DNA from: Todiramphus chloris collaris
Taxonomy: Eukaryota > Chordata > Aves > Coraciiformes > Alcedinidae
Direction of reading: 5' to 3'
Assembly (NCBI GenBank): GCA_025345505.1
Contig: JANVCC010009895.1
Coordinates: 424,277 to 488,276, forward strand
Length of the DNA stretch: 64,000 bases
In this document: positions 42,049 to 51,901 of the stretch, in pieces
Numbering within the stretch: position 1 is the stretch's first letter
Layout of the letters: the number at the start of each line of letters is the position of its first letter
Made by a program: the position numbers and the translations under genes
The notes under the pieces: model-generated
What the model saw: the letters and a program-made list of their open reading frames with translations, nothing else
Database searches by the model: none
What the model was told of the DNA's origin: nothing

Positions 42049-43521
42049 AGGAGCCCTGCCTCTAGCCAGGTGGAGGAAAGGGACAACCGGATATACTGGA
42101 CTGTGTGGATCCAATGGCCTGGCACGTCAGATCCACAGAGGTACAAGGCCTTGGTCGATACAGGAGCACAATGCACAGTAATGCCATCAGAATACAGAGG
42201 AGCTGAGCCCAAAAGTATTTCTGGGGTGACAGGGGGATCTCAGCAGTTGACAGTACTGGAGGCTGAAGTGAGTCTGACTGGTAAGGAGTGGTATAAACAC
42301 CCCATTGTGACTGGCCCAGAGGCCCCGTGCATCCTTGGCATAGATTATCTCAGGAGAGGCTATTTCAAGGATCCAAAAGGATACCGGTGGGCTTTTGGTG
42401 TTGCTGCCTTGGAGGCGGAGGGAAGTGAACAGTTGTCCACCTTGCCAGGTCTCTCAGAGAACCCTTCTATAGTGGGGCTGATGAAGGTTGCAGAGCAGCT
42501 GGTGCCAATGGCCACGACAACGGTGCATCGGCGGCGATATCGCACCAACAGAGATTCCCTGATCCCTATCCAGGAATTGATTCATCAGCTGGAGACCCAG
42601 GGAGTGATCAACAAAACTCATTCACCCTTCAACAGCCCCATATGGCCTGTGCAAAAGTCAAATGGAGAATGGAGATTGACAGTGGACTATCGTGGTCTGA
42701 ATGAAGTTACACCAATGCTGAGTGCTGCTGTGCCAGACATGCTAGAACTTCAGTATGAGCTGGAGTCCAAGGCAGCCAAGTGGTACACCACGATTGACAT
42801 CGCTAACGCATTTTTCTCCATTCCCATAGCACCAGAGTGCAGGCCACAGTTTGCCTTCACCTGGAGGGGAGTCCAGTATACCTGGAATCGATTCCCCCAG
42901 GGGTGGAAACACAGTCCCACCATCTGTCACAGACTGATTCACACTGCACTGGATAAAGGTGGGGCTCCGGAGCATCTCCAGTACATTGATGACATCATCG
43001 TATGGGGCAACACAGAAGAAGAAGTTTTCGAGAAAGGGAAGAAAATAATTGAAATCCTCCTGGAGGCCGGTTTTCCTATACAGCGAAGCAAGGTGAAGGG
43101 GCCAGCGCAGGAAATCCGGTTCCTTGGAATAAAATGGCAGGATGGGCGTCGACACATCCCGATGGACGTGATCAATAAGATAACAACAATGTCTCCACCA
43201 ACCAACAAAAAGGAGACACAGGCTTTCCTGGGTGCTGTGGGTTTCTGGAGAATGCATATTCCAGATTACAGTCTCATTGTGAGCCTGCTCTACCATGTGA
43301 CCCGGAAGAAGAATGACTTCAACTGGGGCCCTGAACAGCAACAGGCCTTTGAACAAATTAAACAGGAGATTGTGCATGCTTTAGCCCTTGGGCCAGTCCG
43401 GACAGGACCAAATATCAAAAACGTACTCTACAGCGCAGCTGGGAAGAATGGTCCTACCTGGAGCCTCTGGCAGAGGACACTTGGGGAGACACGAGGCCGA
43501 CCTCTGGGTTTTTGGATTTGA
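42049..43521 (+). CDS. pol: L-A protease-RT (open frame)
   Basis: Begins after the conserved UAG. Protease: KALVDTGAQCTVMPSEY (active site DTG about residue 38) and CILGIDYLRRG. RT: SPIWPVQKSNGEWRLTVDYR, TTIDIANAFFSIPI (first Asp), RFPQGWKHSPTICHRL, catalytic LQYIDDIIVWG, thumb FLGIKWQDGRRHIPMD, NKKETQAFLGAVGFWRMH. All RT catalytic residues look intact. Stops at TGA 43519-43521, where L-C keeps CGA-type sequence. Confidence 0.9.
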   Translation, partial: RSPASSQVEERDNRIYWTVWIQWPGTSDPQRYKALVDTGAQCTVMPSEYRGAEPKSISGVTGGSQQLTVLEAEVSLTGKEWYKHPIVTGPEAPCILGIDYLRRGYFKDPKGYRWAFGVAALEAEGSEQLSTLPGLSENPSIVGLMKVAEQLVPMATTTVHRRRYRTNRDSLIPIQELIHQLETQGVINKTHSPFNSPIWPVQKSNGEWRLTVDYRGLNEVTPMLSAAVPDMLELQYELESKAAKWYTTIDIANAFFSIPIAPECRPQFAFTWRGVQYTWNRFPQGWKHSPTICHRLIHTALDKGGAPEHLQYIDDIIVWGNTEEEVFEKGKKIIEILLEAGFPIQRSKVKGPAQEIRFLGIKWQDGRRHIPMDVINKITTMSPPTNKKETQAFLGAVGFWRMHIPDYSLIVSLLYHVTRKKNDFNWGPEQQQAFEQIKQEIVHALALGPVRTGPNIKNVLYSAAGKNGPTWSLWQRTLGETRGRPLGFWI

Positions 43522-45228
43522 GGATACAGGGGATCTGAGGCCAACTATACTCCAATGGAAAAGGAGATACTGGCAGCATATGAAGGAGTTCGAGCTGCCT
43601 CAGAAGTGATCGGAACAGATGCACAGCTCCTCCTGGCACCCTTACTGCCGGTGCTGGGATGGATGTTCAAAGGGAGAGTCTCAGCTACACACCATGCAAC
43701 TGATGCCACATGGAGCAAGTGGATTGCATTGATAACGCAACGGGCTCGAATAGGGAACCCCAGTCGCTCAGGGATCCTGGAAGTGATCACAAACTGGCCA
43801 GAAGGCAAAGATTTTGGGATGTTGCCAGAGGTAGAGGTGAAACGTGCTGAGGAGGCCCCACCATACAACCCATTATCAGATGATGAAAAGCAATACGCCC
43901 TGTTCACTGATGGGTCTTGTCGCATTGTGGGAAAACATTGATGGTGGAAGGCTGCTGTGTGGAGTCCCCTACGACAAGTCATTGGAGCTGCTGAAGGACG
44001 TGGTGAATCCAGTCATTTTGCAGAAGTAAAAGCCATCCAACTAGCCCTAGATATTGCCAAACGAGAATAGTGGCCAGTGCTCTATCTCTACACTGACTCC
44101 TGGCTGGTGGCAAAAGCCCTGTGGGGGTGGTTTCAGCAGTGGAAACGGAGCAACTGGCAGCGCAAAGGCAAACCCATCTGTGCCTCTGGGCTGTGGCAAG
44201 ACATTGCTGCTCGGGTAGAGAACCTGGTGGTGAAGGTGCGCCACGTGGATGCCCATGTGCCCAGAAGCCAGGCCACTGAAGAACATCAGAACAACTAGCG
44301 GGCAGACCAGGCTACCAAGGTGGCAGTGGCTCAGGTGGATCTGGATTGGCAGTGGAAGGTTGAATTATTTATAGCGCGATGGGCCCATGGCACCTCGGGT
44401 CATCAAGGAAGAGATGCGACCTATAGATGGGCTCGAGATTGAGGGGTGGATCTGACCATGGAGGCTATCACAGAGGTCATCCACAAATGTGAAACATGTG
44501 CTACAATCAAACAAGCCAAGAGGTTAGAGCCCCAGTGGTATGGAGAACGTTGGCTAAAATATAAATATGGAGAGGCCTGGCAGGTTGACTACATCACTCT
44601 CCCACAAACCCGACAAGGTAAGCGCCACGTACTTACAATGGTGGAAGCAAGCACTGGGTGGCTGGAAACATACCCAGTGCCCCATGCCACTGCCCGGAAC
44701 AGCATCCTGGGCCTTGAGAAGCAGATTTTGTGGCGGCAGGCTACTCCAGAAAGAATTGAATCAGACAATGGAACTCATTTCCGAAATAGTCTCGTGAATG
44801 CCTGGGCCAAGGAGCAGGGCATCGAGTGGGTGTATCACATCCCTTATCATGCACAAGCCTCTGGGAAGATTGAAAGGTACAATGGGCTGTTAAAAACCAC
44901 ATTAAAAGCAATAGGGGGTGGGACCTTTAAATAATGGGACAAACATCTAGCAAAGGCCACCTGGTTAGTTAACACCAGAGGATCTGTTAGCCATCCTGGC
45001 CCTGCCCAAACAAAACCCCTGCCTGTTGTGGGAGGAGATAAGTTCCCTGTAGTGCACACTGGGAGGTGGTTGAGGAAGGCAGTGTGGATAGCTCGACCCT
45101 TGGGAAAAGGCAAACCCATTCGTGGGATTGTCTTTGCTCAAGGACCTGGATATACGTGGTGGGTAATGAGGGAGGATGGTGAGACCCAATGTGTACCTCA
45201 AGGAGATTTGACCTTGGCAGAAAGATAA
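43522..45228 (+). pseudogene. pol: L-A RNase H and integrase (five in-frame stops)
   Basis: Same frame as RT. RNase H: ALFTDGSC, FAEVKAIQLAL, LYLYTDSWLV, VRHVDAHV. Integrase: HGTSGHQG..CETC (HHCC, about 44395-44500), WQVDYITL, ESDNGTHFRNS, GKIERYNGLLK (D, D, E), then a GPGYTWWVMRED C-terminal domain ending at a TAA (45226). Internal stops: TGA 43939, TAG 44068, TAG 44296, TGA 44440, TAA 44932. Aligned with L-C, several are CGA-to-TGA or CAG-to-TAG changes; no indel. Confidence 0.88.
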
Positions 45229-45548
45229 TCTGGAATGTGAGTTGTATGTTGCAGGAAGTGATGCTGTAGAAGGAGATGGAATAACAGAAAGTGAATTTGG
45301 TGAAGGACTAAGATCTAGCCAGTGTTGGTGCCCAACAATCAGACGTACTGCTTCTGTCCAGAACATCCACCTTGACAGATGAGACCCAAGTCATCGAGTG
45401 AAGGAATCTCATGGAATGAGGAACTATCTGTTAAAGGACTGGGGATAGTAGTTGATGATAATGTATTGGTTGGCTTTAGAGATGGCTTAAGTATGTATTA
45501 TGTGGGGCTTGAGCATGACGCAAATGGTATGGAATAAGGGGTGGAGAT
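45229..45548 (+). other. 3' non-coding region of L-A
   Basis: 320 bp between integrase stop and 3' LTR, with no env and no dUTPase. Purine-rich GGAATAAGGGGTGGAGAT before the LTR may serve as polypurine tract. Confidence 0.7.
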
Positions 45549-46005
45549 TGTAATGGGTCTGGCTCAGCTGCTTTTCCCCATCCAGCCCTCATGTTGCAGC
45601 ACTGGGAGCTGGAGGGTGTTGATAGCACACTCGTGTTATGACTGCCAGTGCTCACACGGCACCAGAGGATGGGGGAGAAGATACAGCCAACCTGAGCTGA
45701 CCAGTGGGATATTCCATACCATATGACGTCAGCTCAACTATAAAGGGAGAGGGCAGGAGGAGGATGGGGGGGCATTCTGCTTTGTCCTCCAAGCGGCTGC
45801 TACGTGTTCCTGGGGCCCTGCTTCCTGGACTCGGCCCGACATCGCCTGTGAATGGGAAGTAGAAAATAACATCTTGTCTATCATAACCCACACCCCTGTG
45901 CTTTGCGTCTTATTCTCTCCCTGCGTGCCGTGCTGAAGGGGGTCGGGGGGAGTGATAGAAGGGCTTGGTGGGCACCTGATGCCGTGCCGGGGTCAACCCA
46001 CCACA
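45549..46005 (+). mobile_element. LTR6, 3' LTR of L-A
   Basis: 457 bp, TGTAATGGGTC to CAACCCACCACA; keeps CRE (45724-45731) and TATAAA (45739-45744). Confidence 0.92.
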
Positions 46006-46330
46006 CTTCCCTCCACCTCCAAGGCAGCAACACCAAAAGCCCACCGGTATCCTTTTGGATCCTTGAAATAGCCTCTCCTGAGATAATCTATGCCAAGGAT
46101 GCATGGGGCCTCTGGGCCAGTCACAATGGGGTGTTTATACCACTCCCTACCAGTCAGACTCACTTCAGCCTCCACTACTGTCATCTGCTGGGATCCCCCT
46201 GTCACCCCAGAAATACTTATGGGCTCAGCTCCTCTGTATTTTGTTGGCATCAAAGTGCACTGCGCACCTGTATCAACCACGGCCAGTAAATCCGGTCGTC
46301 CCTTTCCTCCACCTGGCTAGAGGCAGGGCT
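46006..46330 (-). pseudogene. pol: L-DB protease
   Basis: Minus strand: VDTGAQCTLMPTKYRG, CILGIDYLRRGYFKD, ending AALEVEG where L-A inserted. Collinear continuation at 39654. A conserved TAG lies just upstream (46337-46339). Confidence 0.85.
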
Positions 46331-46380
46331 TCTCTATTCCTGCTCCTGGTCTGAATATTCACTGTCTGACCCTTGCTGCG

Positions 46381-47229
46381 TCAAACCAGAAGTCCCCTCG
46401 TCAGGCTCGGTAGAGGTGATTTTAGTCTGCGAGATCGTTGGTTGCCTTCTTGTGTTTCAACACTTACTGCATTAACGGTCTTCTTGGATGGCCCCTTCTT
46501 AATGGCTGCCTTCCCTGTAAGTTCACATACATGGGTTTCCAGCTTAAAGGTTGGTTCACCATCCCACTTCCTCATATCCTCCCCCTGGTCACGCAGAAAG
46601 AACCAGAGTGCACCACGTGGCATACGCCTCGGGCTCCCTTTCCCTCTGATTGACTGATTCCTGGGGGGACTCCAGATATCCAAGGCACTAGCCCTTAGGG
46701 ACACGGAGGTGCCAAGACTCTCTTCAAATTTCTGAAGCCAGGAAGAAACAGTTTCCACAGTTGGATTATCCATTTGTGGATAATACCTCGCTGCCAAGCT
46801 GGCAGAATATGATGCTGGTGCATTCTTAATCACTTTCCTCCACATGGCCCTTGTACATTGAACATCCTCTGAATCTTTAGGATGCTCATCATTGTCTAAA
46901 TCCCCATAGATGACGTCCAGTACTGCTAGTTTCCTCAGGTACTGGATACCTTCATCAGCAGTGGACCACTTTCCTGAGGAGGTGGAGTTCATTAAGTCTT
47001 CCTTGAATGCATATCTTGCTTTGACTCTTGAAAGGAGCAGTCTCCAGAGACTGCAAATTGCTGCCTCTTTTCCAATTCCTCTTTCAATGCCACGATTCCT
47101 AGCAAGGGAGCCCAGCTGTTGGGCTTCCTTACCTTCCAGCTGTTGGGTGTCAGCCCTGTTATCCCAGCATTGAAGCAGTCAGGTAACGATCCGTTCCCCT
47201 GTGTGGTGGCTGTAATCTTTCCTCGGGTC
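46381..47229 (-). pseudogene. gag: L-DB gag, capsid part
   Basis: Same frame as ORF1 after the UGA. One TGA (W codon changed) near 47178, then open text to 46381: LEGKEAQQLGSLARNRG, AMWRKVIKNAPASYSASLA, KKGPSKKTVNAVSV. Minor indels occur near 46400. Confidence 0.8.
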
Positions 47230-48126
47230 TCAAAGTTCTGACGAAGTCAGGGACCGGGTGGTTTCTGCCTCTTGCTTCAAATCCATTCCTCCCTCCTCCA
47301 GTCTCCCTGTTGAGGGTCCAGCTTGTTGGTTGTGTGTTTCCTCCTTATTCTCATCCCTCACTAATCGAGGGTAGGGGCCTGTTGTTCTCCTCGTCCACTG
47401 CTTCTTTTTCACTACTGGGGCAACTTTGCCAGTTGTAGTTGTTTCAGGCCCTATCTCAACTTGGGTGTCTTCAGATGCAGTTTGGGTGTCTGCCTCAACC
47501 ACAGTCCTCTGAGAGTACTCAACTGTGGCTCGATAGGCACAGGGCAGGCCCCAGTACAGCGCTGAGAGCTGCTGGTTTTCATTGGGGTAGACAAGGCACC
47601 CTTCTATTAGATGTTGTGTCAGTTTGACAGGGTTGCTTGCCTGTTCGAGGATAAAGTCCCAGGCTACAGGAGGTGACAACCATCCTAGGAATCTGTTCAA
47701 ATCCTGACAGACCCCTTGCCACCCTGGGACAGGCCGTCTCAGGGCACATTTTGGTGTCACCCCACCTGAAACTTGTCTCCTCTCAGGCCAAACTGGGACC
47801 AGACTACACATAACACGGATTAGGCCAACGATATTGATTAGTAGTAGTAAGAAGCTCACGTAAGGGTGAACGAGGACCTCGGGAGCATGCACAAAGAAAT
47901 CACCTACATCAATTTCAGGTAGAAAGAGAGAGATGTATTCAATCATTATCTCCTCAAGGTAGCCCCCCCAACACATCAAAGCCACCGATGCCAGCGTGAA
48001 ACACATCGTTACTATTTGTGCCAGGGTGCTCCCGAGTCCCTTCAACCTCCCGAGACAGAAGCTTCCCCAGCACATTGAAGCTATCAGTGCAGAAGCAAAG
48101 CAAAGACATGGTGTTTCGGTACACAT
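47230..48126 (-). CDS. gag: L-DB ORF1 (298 aa, open)
   Basis: Starts MCTETPCLCFASALIAS; the three hydrophobic segments are kept (second MCFTLASVALMCWGGYLEE, third VSFLLLLINIVGLIRVM). Ends at the same UGA as L-A (47230-47232), preceded by TTRSLTSSEL. Full-length and uninterrupted in an otherwise decayed provirus. Confidence 0.78.
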   Translation of the reverse strand: MCTETPCLCFASALIASMCWGSFCLGRLKGLGSTLAQIVTMCFTLASVALMCWGGYLEEIMIEYISLFLPEIDVGDFFVHAPEVLVHPYVSFLLLLINIVGLIRVMCSLVPVWPERRQVSGGVTPKCALRRPVPGWQGVCQDLNRFLGWLSPPVAWDFILEQASNPVKLTQHLIEGCLVYPNENQQLSALYWGLPCAYRATVEYSQRTVVEADTQTASEDTQVEIGPETTTTGKVAPVVKKKQWTRRTTGPYPRLVRDENKEETHNQQAGPSTGRLEEGGMDLKQEAETTRSLTSSEL

Positions 48127-48230
48127 GTTAACAAAACACCAGATAAGTAGCGCAAGGAAGCTCTGTGGCCTGCACAGGAGTTCGCTACTAATATCTAAAG
48201 CAATCAAGCAATATAAAAGCAGCTGCTCAT

Positions 48231-48248
48231 GCCCCACGTTGGGTGCCA
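48231..48248 (-). other. Primer binding site of L-DB, tRNA-Lys
   Basis: Minus strand TGGCACCCAACGTGGGGC, one mismatch to tRNA-Lys, the same mismatch as in L-C. Confidence 0.88.
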
Positions 48249-48257
48249 AAAAGGAAC

Positions 48258-48720
48258 TGTGGTGGGTTGACCCTGGCACGGCACGGCACTGCGTGCCCAC
48301 CAAGCCCTCCTATCACTCCCCCCAACCCCCATCAGCATGGCACGCAGGGAGAGAATAAGACGCAAAGAGCCATGGGTTATGATAGATGTTATTCTCTACT
48401 TCCCGTCTACAGGCGATGTTAGGCCAAGTCCAGGAAGCAGGGCTCCAGGAACATGTAGCAACCACTTGGAGGACAAAGCCGAATGCCCCCCATCCTCCTT
48501 CTCCCTCTCCCTTTATAGCTGAGCTGACGTCATATGGTATGGAATATCCCACTGGTCAGCTCAGGTCGGCTGTATCCTCTCCCCCATCTTGCCCCCCTAG
48601 CCTCTGGTGCCGTGTGAGCACTGGCAGTCATAACACGGGTTTGTTATCAACACCCTCAAGCTCCCAGTGCTGCAGCATGAGGGCTGGATGGGAAAAAGTA
48701 GCGCAGACAGACCTACTACA
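48258..48720 (-). mobile_element. LTR6, 5' LTR of L-DB
   Basis: 463 bp, TGTAGTAGGTCTG to CAACCCACCACA on the minus strand. CRE 48525-48532, TATA box near 48511-48518. Confidence 0.9.
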
Positions 48721-50334
48721 AACCTGGAGCTAGCTCAATTAGGTTAAAGCCAACCCATATACCCTATTGACCAAGCTCAGGGAAGATCAAATTTGGTTTA
48801 CTGTCTTAGATTTGAAGGATGCCTTCTTCTGTCTAACATTAGCAGAAGAGAGTCAAAAATTATTTGCTTTTGAATGGGAGAAACCCAAGTCAGGGAGGAA
48901 AACCCAACTCACCTGGACAGAGTTACCCCAGGGATTCAAAAATATCTGTAGAATAGTTGGCAACCATTTGGCACAGGAGTTAGAAACTTGGGAACTTCTA
49001 TCAGAATACAGAAACCTCCTGTAGTATGTTGATGATCTTCTTATTGAAAACAAAACCAAATAAGAATGCTTTAGCTGGATGTTAAGCATGTTAAACTTTC
49101 TTGGACTAAGTGGATATCGAGTCTCTGAACAGAAAGCCCAGATTGTGAAGAAACAAGTTCCCTATCTAGGATATGAAGTCTCAGGAGGACTTCGGGAACT
49201 AGGGAAGGAAGCTGTCTGCAGGATAACTGGAGCTCGAATGGTAAAAGACCTCCACACATTTCTGGGAATGACAGGTTGGTGTCAATTATGGATAACTGAT
49301 CAAAGAAGCCTCCTCTGATTTAGTTTGGATTCCAGAGGCAAACAGTGCATTTAAGCAATTGAAAAAGGAGCTGATGGAGGCTCCAGCTTTTGCACTCTCA
49401 GATATCACCAAGCCATTCTGGCTCTTTTCATATGAGAGACAAGGTACAAGACATTAGGTGTACTGGCCCAAAGGTTGGGCAAAGAATGGCCTAGATGCCT
49501 GTGGGTAGTGGCTGCAGTAGTCATGAACAACCAAGTAGCCTAGAAGTTTATTCTGGGTCAAAAGATTACAGTGCTTGTCTCTCATACCATATCTTTGGTA
49601 TTGGAACAAAAGGGAAATCATTGGCTATCCTCATCCTCATTTTTGAAATATCAGGCCATTCTGGTTGAATCTGATGATGTTAAGATTGAAGTAACTTATA
49701 TTGTGAATCAGCCTCTTTCCTCAGAGGACAGACATCTGAACCACTGGTACCTGACTGACTGGAGACCATGGAAATGGTATATTCCAGTTGATCACATCTA
49801 ACAGAAAACCCACTGGAAGATGCAGAAGAATCACAGACAGAAGCAGTTTCATCTGACAAGGGAACTGTAAGGCTGGATATGCAGTAACAACAACGGACAA
49901 GGTAATCAAGTCTCAACCACTACCTGCTGGGACAGGGGGCCAAAAGGCTGAAAGAATTGCTCTCACTAGAGCCCTGAAACTAGCAAAAGGAAGACAGATA
50001 AACATATGGACAGATTCCAAATATGCCTTTGGAGTTGTCCATGCTCATGGAGCTATTTGGAAGGAGAGAGGCTTGCTATTTGCTCAAGGAGAACAAATTA
50101 AACATGCAGAAGAAATACTCCACCTATTGGAAGCTGTCCAGCTACCAGCTAAGGTTGCCATTATGCATTGTTGTGGGCACCTACGGGGTAACACCAATCA
50201 AGAGAAAGGTAATCGACTGGCTGACTATGAGGCTAAAAAGGCCGTAGAAAGAACACAATAAAAGCAAATTTTAACCTTAATTCCAGATAATAGGAATATA
50301 AACCTAGGTAGGCAAGGAAACATTGAATATGGTA
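48721..50334 (+). pseudogene. pol: G-fwd RT, connection and RNase H
   Basis: RT from ANPYTLLTKLREDQIW (48750), TVLDLKDAFFCL, WTELPQGFKNI, catalytic YVDDLL intact but preceded by TAG (49022), thumb 49079-49300 (QVPYLGYEVSGG, FLGMTGWCQLW), connection 49300-49800, RNase H 49900-50260 (IALTRALKLAKGRQINIWTD, SKYAFGVVHAHGAIWKERGL, MHCCGHLRG). Several shifts and stops. RT fingers before 48750 are missing at the L-DB junction. Confidence 0.85.
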
Positions 50335-50746
50335 AACTCCGTGTCCGGAGCGCTTCTTTTCCTTCTTTAGGGTCTTTAGGGACCAGGGGGGTCCGTAACT
50401 CAGGGGAGCCTGAGGGTGGAAGGAGAGTTCTAGAAGGACTCGGTATCTCTTGGGGGAGAAGCCGAGAGGGTGACGTGCCTGTGGGCGTTGACGGGGATAC
50501 CGCAGGAGATTTAAACGCTGCAAAACTGAAAGTGCCACTCAGACTGCAGACAGCTTGTTGGCTTGCGGGGTGCACGAGAGGAAAAAAGCTGCAAGGACGC
50601 TTGATCACTAGAGAGAAAACAGCTAGTTTTCTTGTTGCAAAGCGCAGGCACGCAGGGTGAGTGGCAGAGCACAAGTGTAGGGCTGCAGGTGAAGGGAGCC
50701 AAAGCAGGAGGAATCAACTAAAAGCTCTTTCTTCACTCAAGGAGTG

Positions 50747-51899
50747 ATGGTGGCCACTCGGAGGAGGAAGACTGTGCTCCCAGCACCCACCCAAAGGGAA
50801 ACTGGTATCCAGGCAAAAGGCTGTGAGGAATGCCACAGCCTTGCACTGGCAGCTGGCAGCAATGCTGACTATGGCTGTGTGTGGTGGGAGCAGATTAATG
50901 ACATGCTCAGCCGGGTGGCTCAGCTTCAAGATGAAATGATGGAGCTCAGGGAAAAGGTGAGTAGATTGAGAAACATCAGAGAGAGTGAGCAGGAAATTGA
51001 CTATTTCCACAATCTCATTTCTACAAAAACAGAACAGCAGGTAACTCTTCGTGGAGCAGAGGATTCTTTAGTTCAGGAAGGTAAATCCTAGTGGAGCAGA
51101 GGATTCCATAGCCTCTCATCAACAAGCCCCTCAGCATTCCCATTGTAACCCAACTGAGCAGGGTCAATGGGAGCAGGTTTCTAATAAACTAAACAAACAG
51201 AACAAAAAGAGCAAGCGTGTTCCTTTAATAACCACATCACTTACAGTGCCCTTGCTAAACAGGTACGGGGCTCTGCAGGAGGAACTGGTCGAGAGCAAGG
51301 ATGAGGATGAGGGCTCACAAAAGCCAGTTGTGCCACCAAGACCAACTCTTCTATGGCCAGCCATCAAAACTGACCCTAATAAGAGAAATCGAAGGGTCAT
51401 TGTTCTAGGTGACTCCCTACTGAGGGGACTGGAGGGCCCAATATGCAGACTGATCCAGCTTCACACAGAGGTCTGCTGTCTCCCTGGTGCCTGTGTAAAG
51501 GACGTTGTAGATAAACTTCCCTCCCTTGTGAGTCCTTCAGACTATTACCCGCTTCTGGTCTTTCAGGTGGGAAGTGACAACGTAGCAATTAGAGGCTCAC
51601 AATCAATTAAAAGAGATTTCAGTGCCTTGGGACAGCTGGTGAAGGGATCAGGCGCTCAAGTTGTGTTCTCCTCCATCCCTCTGACATCAGCTATGGGTGA
51701 GGGAATATATAGGAAGAGCCAACAGGTCAATTCACGGCTCTGGGACTGGTGTCATCAACAGGACTTTGTTTTTTATGACCATGGCTCAGTATACCAAGCA
51801 TATGAGCTGCGAGCACCTAAAGGGATGCACTTGTCCCAGAGGGGAAAAAGGATTCTGGGGCAGGAGTTGGCAGGGCTCATTGATAGGACTTTAAACTAG
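50747..51899 (+). pseudogene. CR1 ORF1 protein (coiled coil and SGNH esterase)
   Basis: N-part 50747-51091: a cysteine pair (CEECHS), then a coiled coil (ISRVAQLQDEMMELREKVSRL-like). The repeated word GTGGAGCAGAGGATTC at about 51051 and 51091 marks a ~40-bp duplication and TAG. C-part 51246-51899: esterase with VIVLGDSLLRG (GDSL, about residue 50), VFQVGSDNVA, and HLSQRGKRIL (catalytic His). The two parts are in different frames. CR1 ORF1 binds RNA; the esterase may act on lipids. Confidence 0.85.
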
Positions 51900-51901
51900 A
51901 T

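Larger units (their letters stand above)
39655..46005 (+). mobile_element. ERVL-like provirus L-A, complete with both LTRs
   Basis: 5' LTR 39655-40111, 3' LTR 45549-46005, 5-bp duplication CTTCC (39650-39654, 46006-46010). The LTRs differ at roughly ten positions by eye. Gene order: ORF1, gag, protease, RT, RNase H, integrase; no env, no C-terminal dUTPase. Everything from 40261 to 45228 is in one frame with nine stop codons and no frameshift seen. Confidence 0.93.
37879..48720 (-). mobile_element. ERVL-like provirus L-DB (minus strand), split by L-A
   Basis: Minus strand: 5' LTR6 48258-48720, primer site, ORF1, gag, protease (to 46006), then after L-A protease end, RT and RNase H (39654 to about 38311), 3' non-coding region, and only 76 bp of the 3' LTR (37879-37954). 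Integrase is deleted near 38310. The rejoined sequence across L-A is collinear with L-A's own protease. Confidence 0.88.

Noticed and set aside
42742..43377. 211-codon minus-strand frame within L-A RT
   Set aside because: Antisense shadow of RT; the same shadow recurs in L-C only because the RT does.
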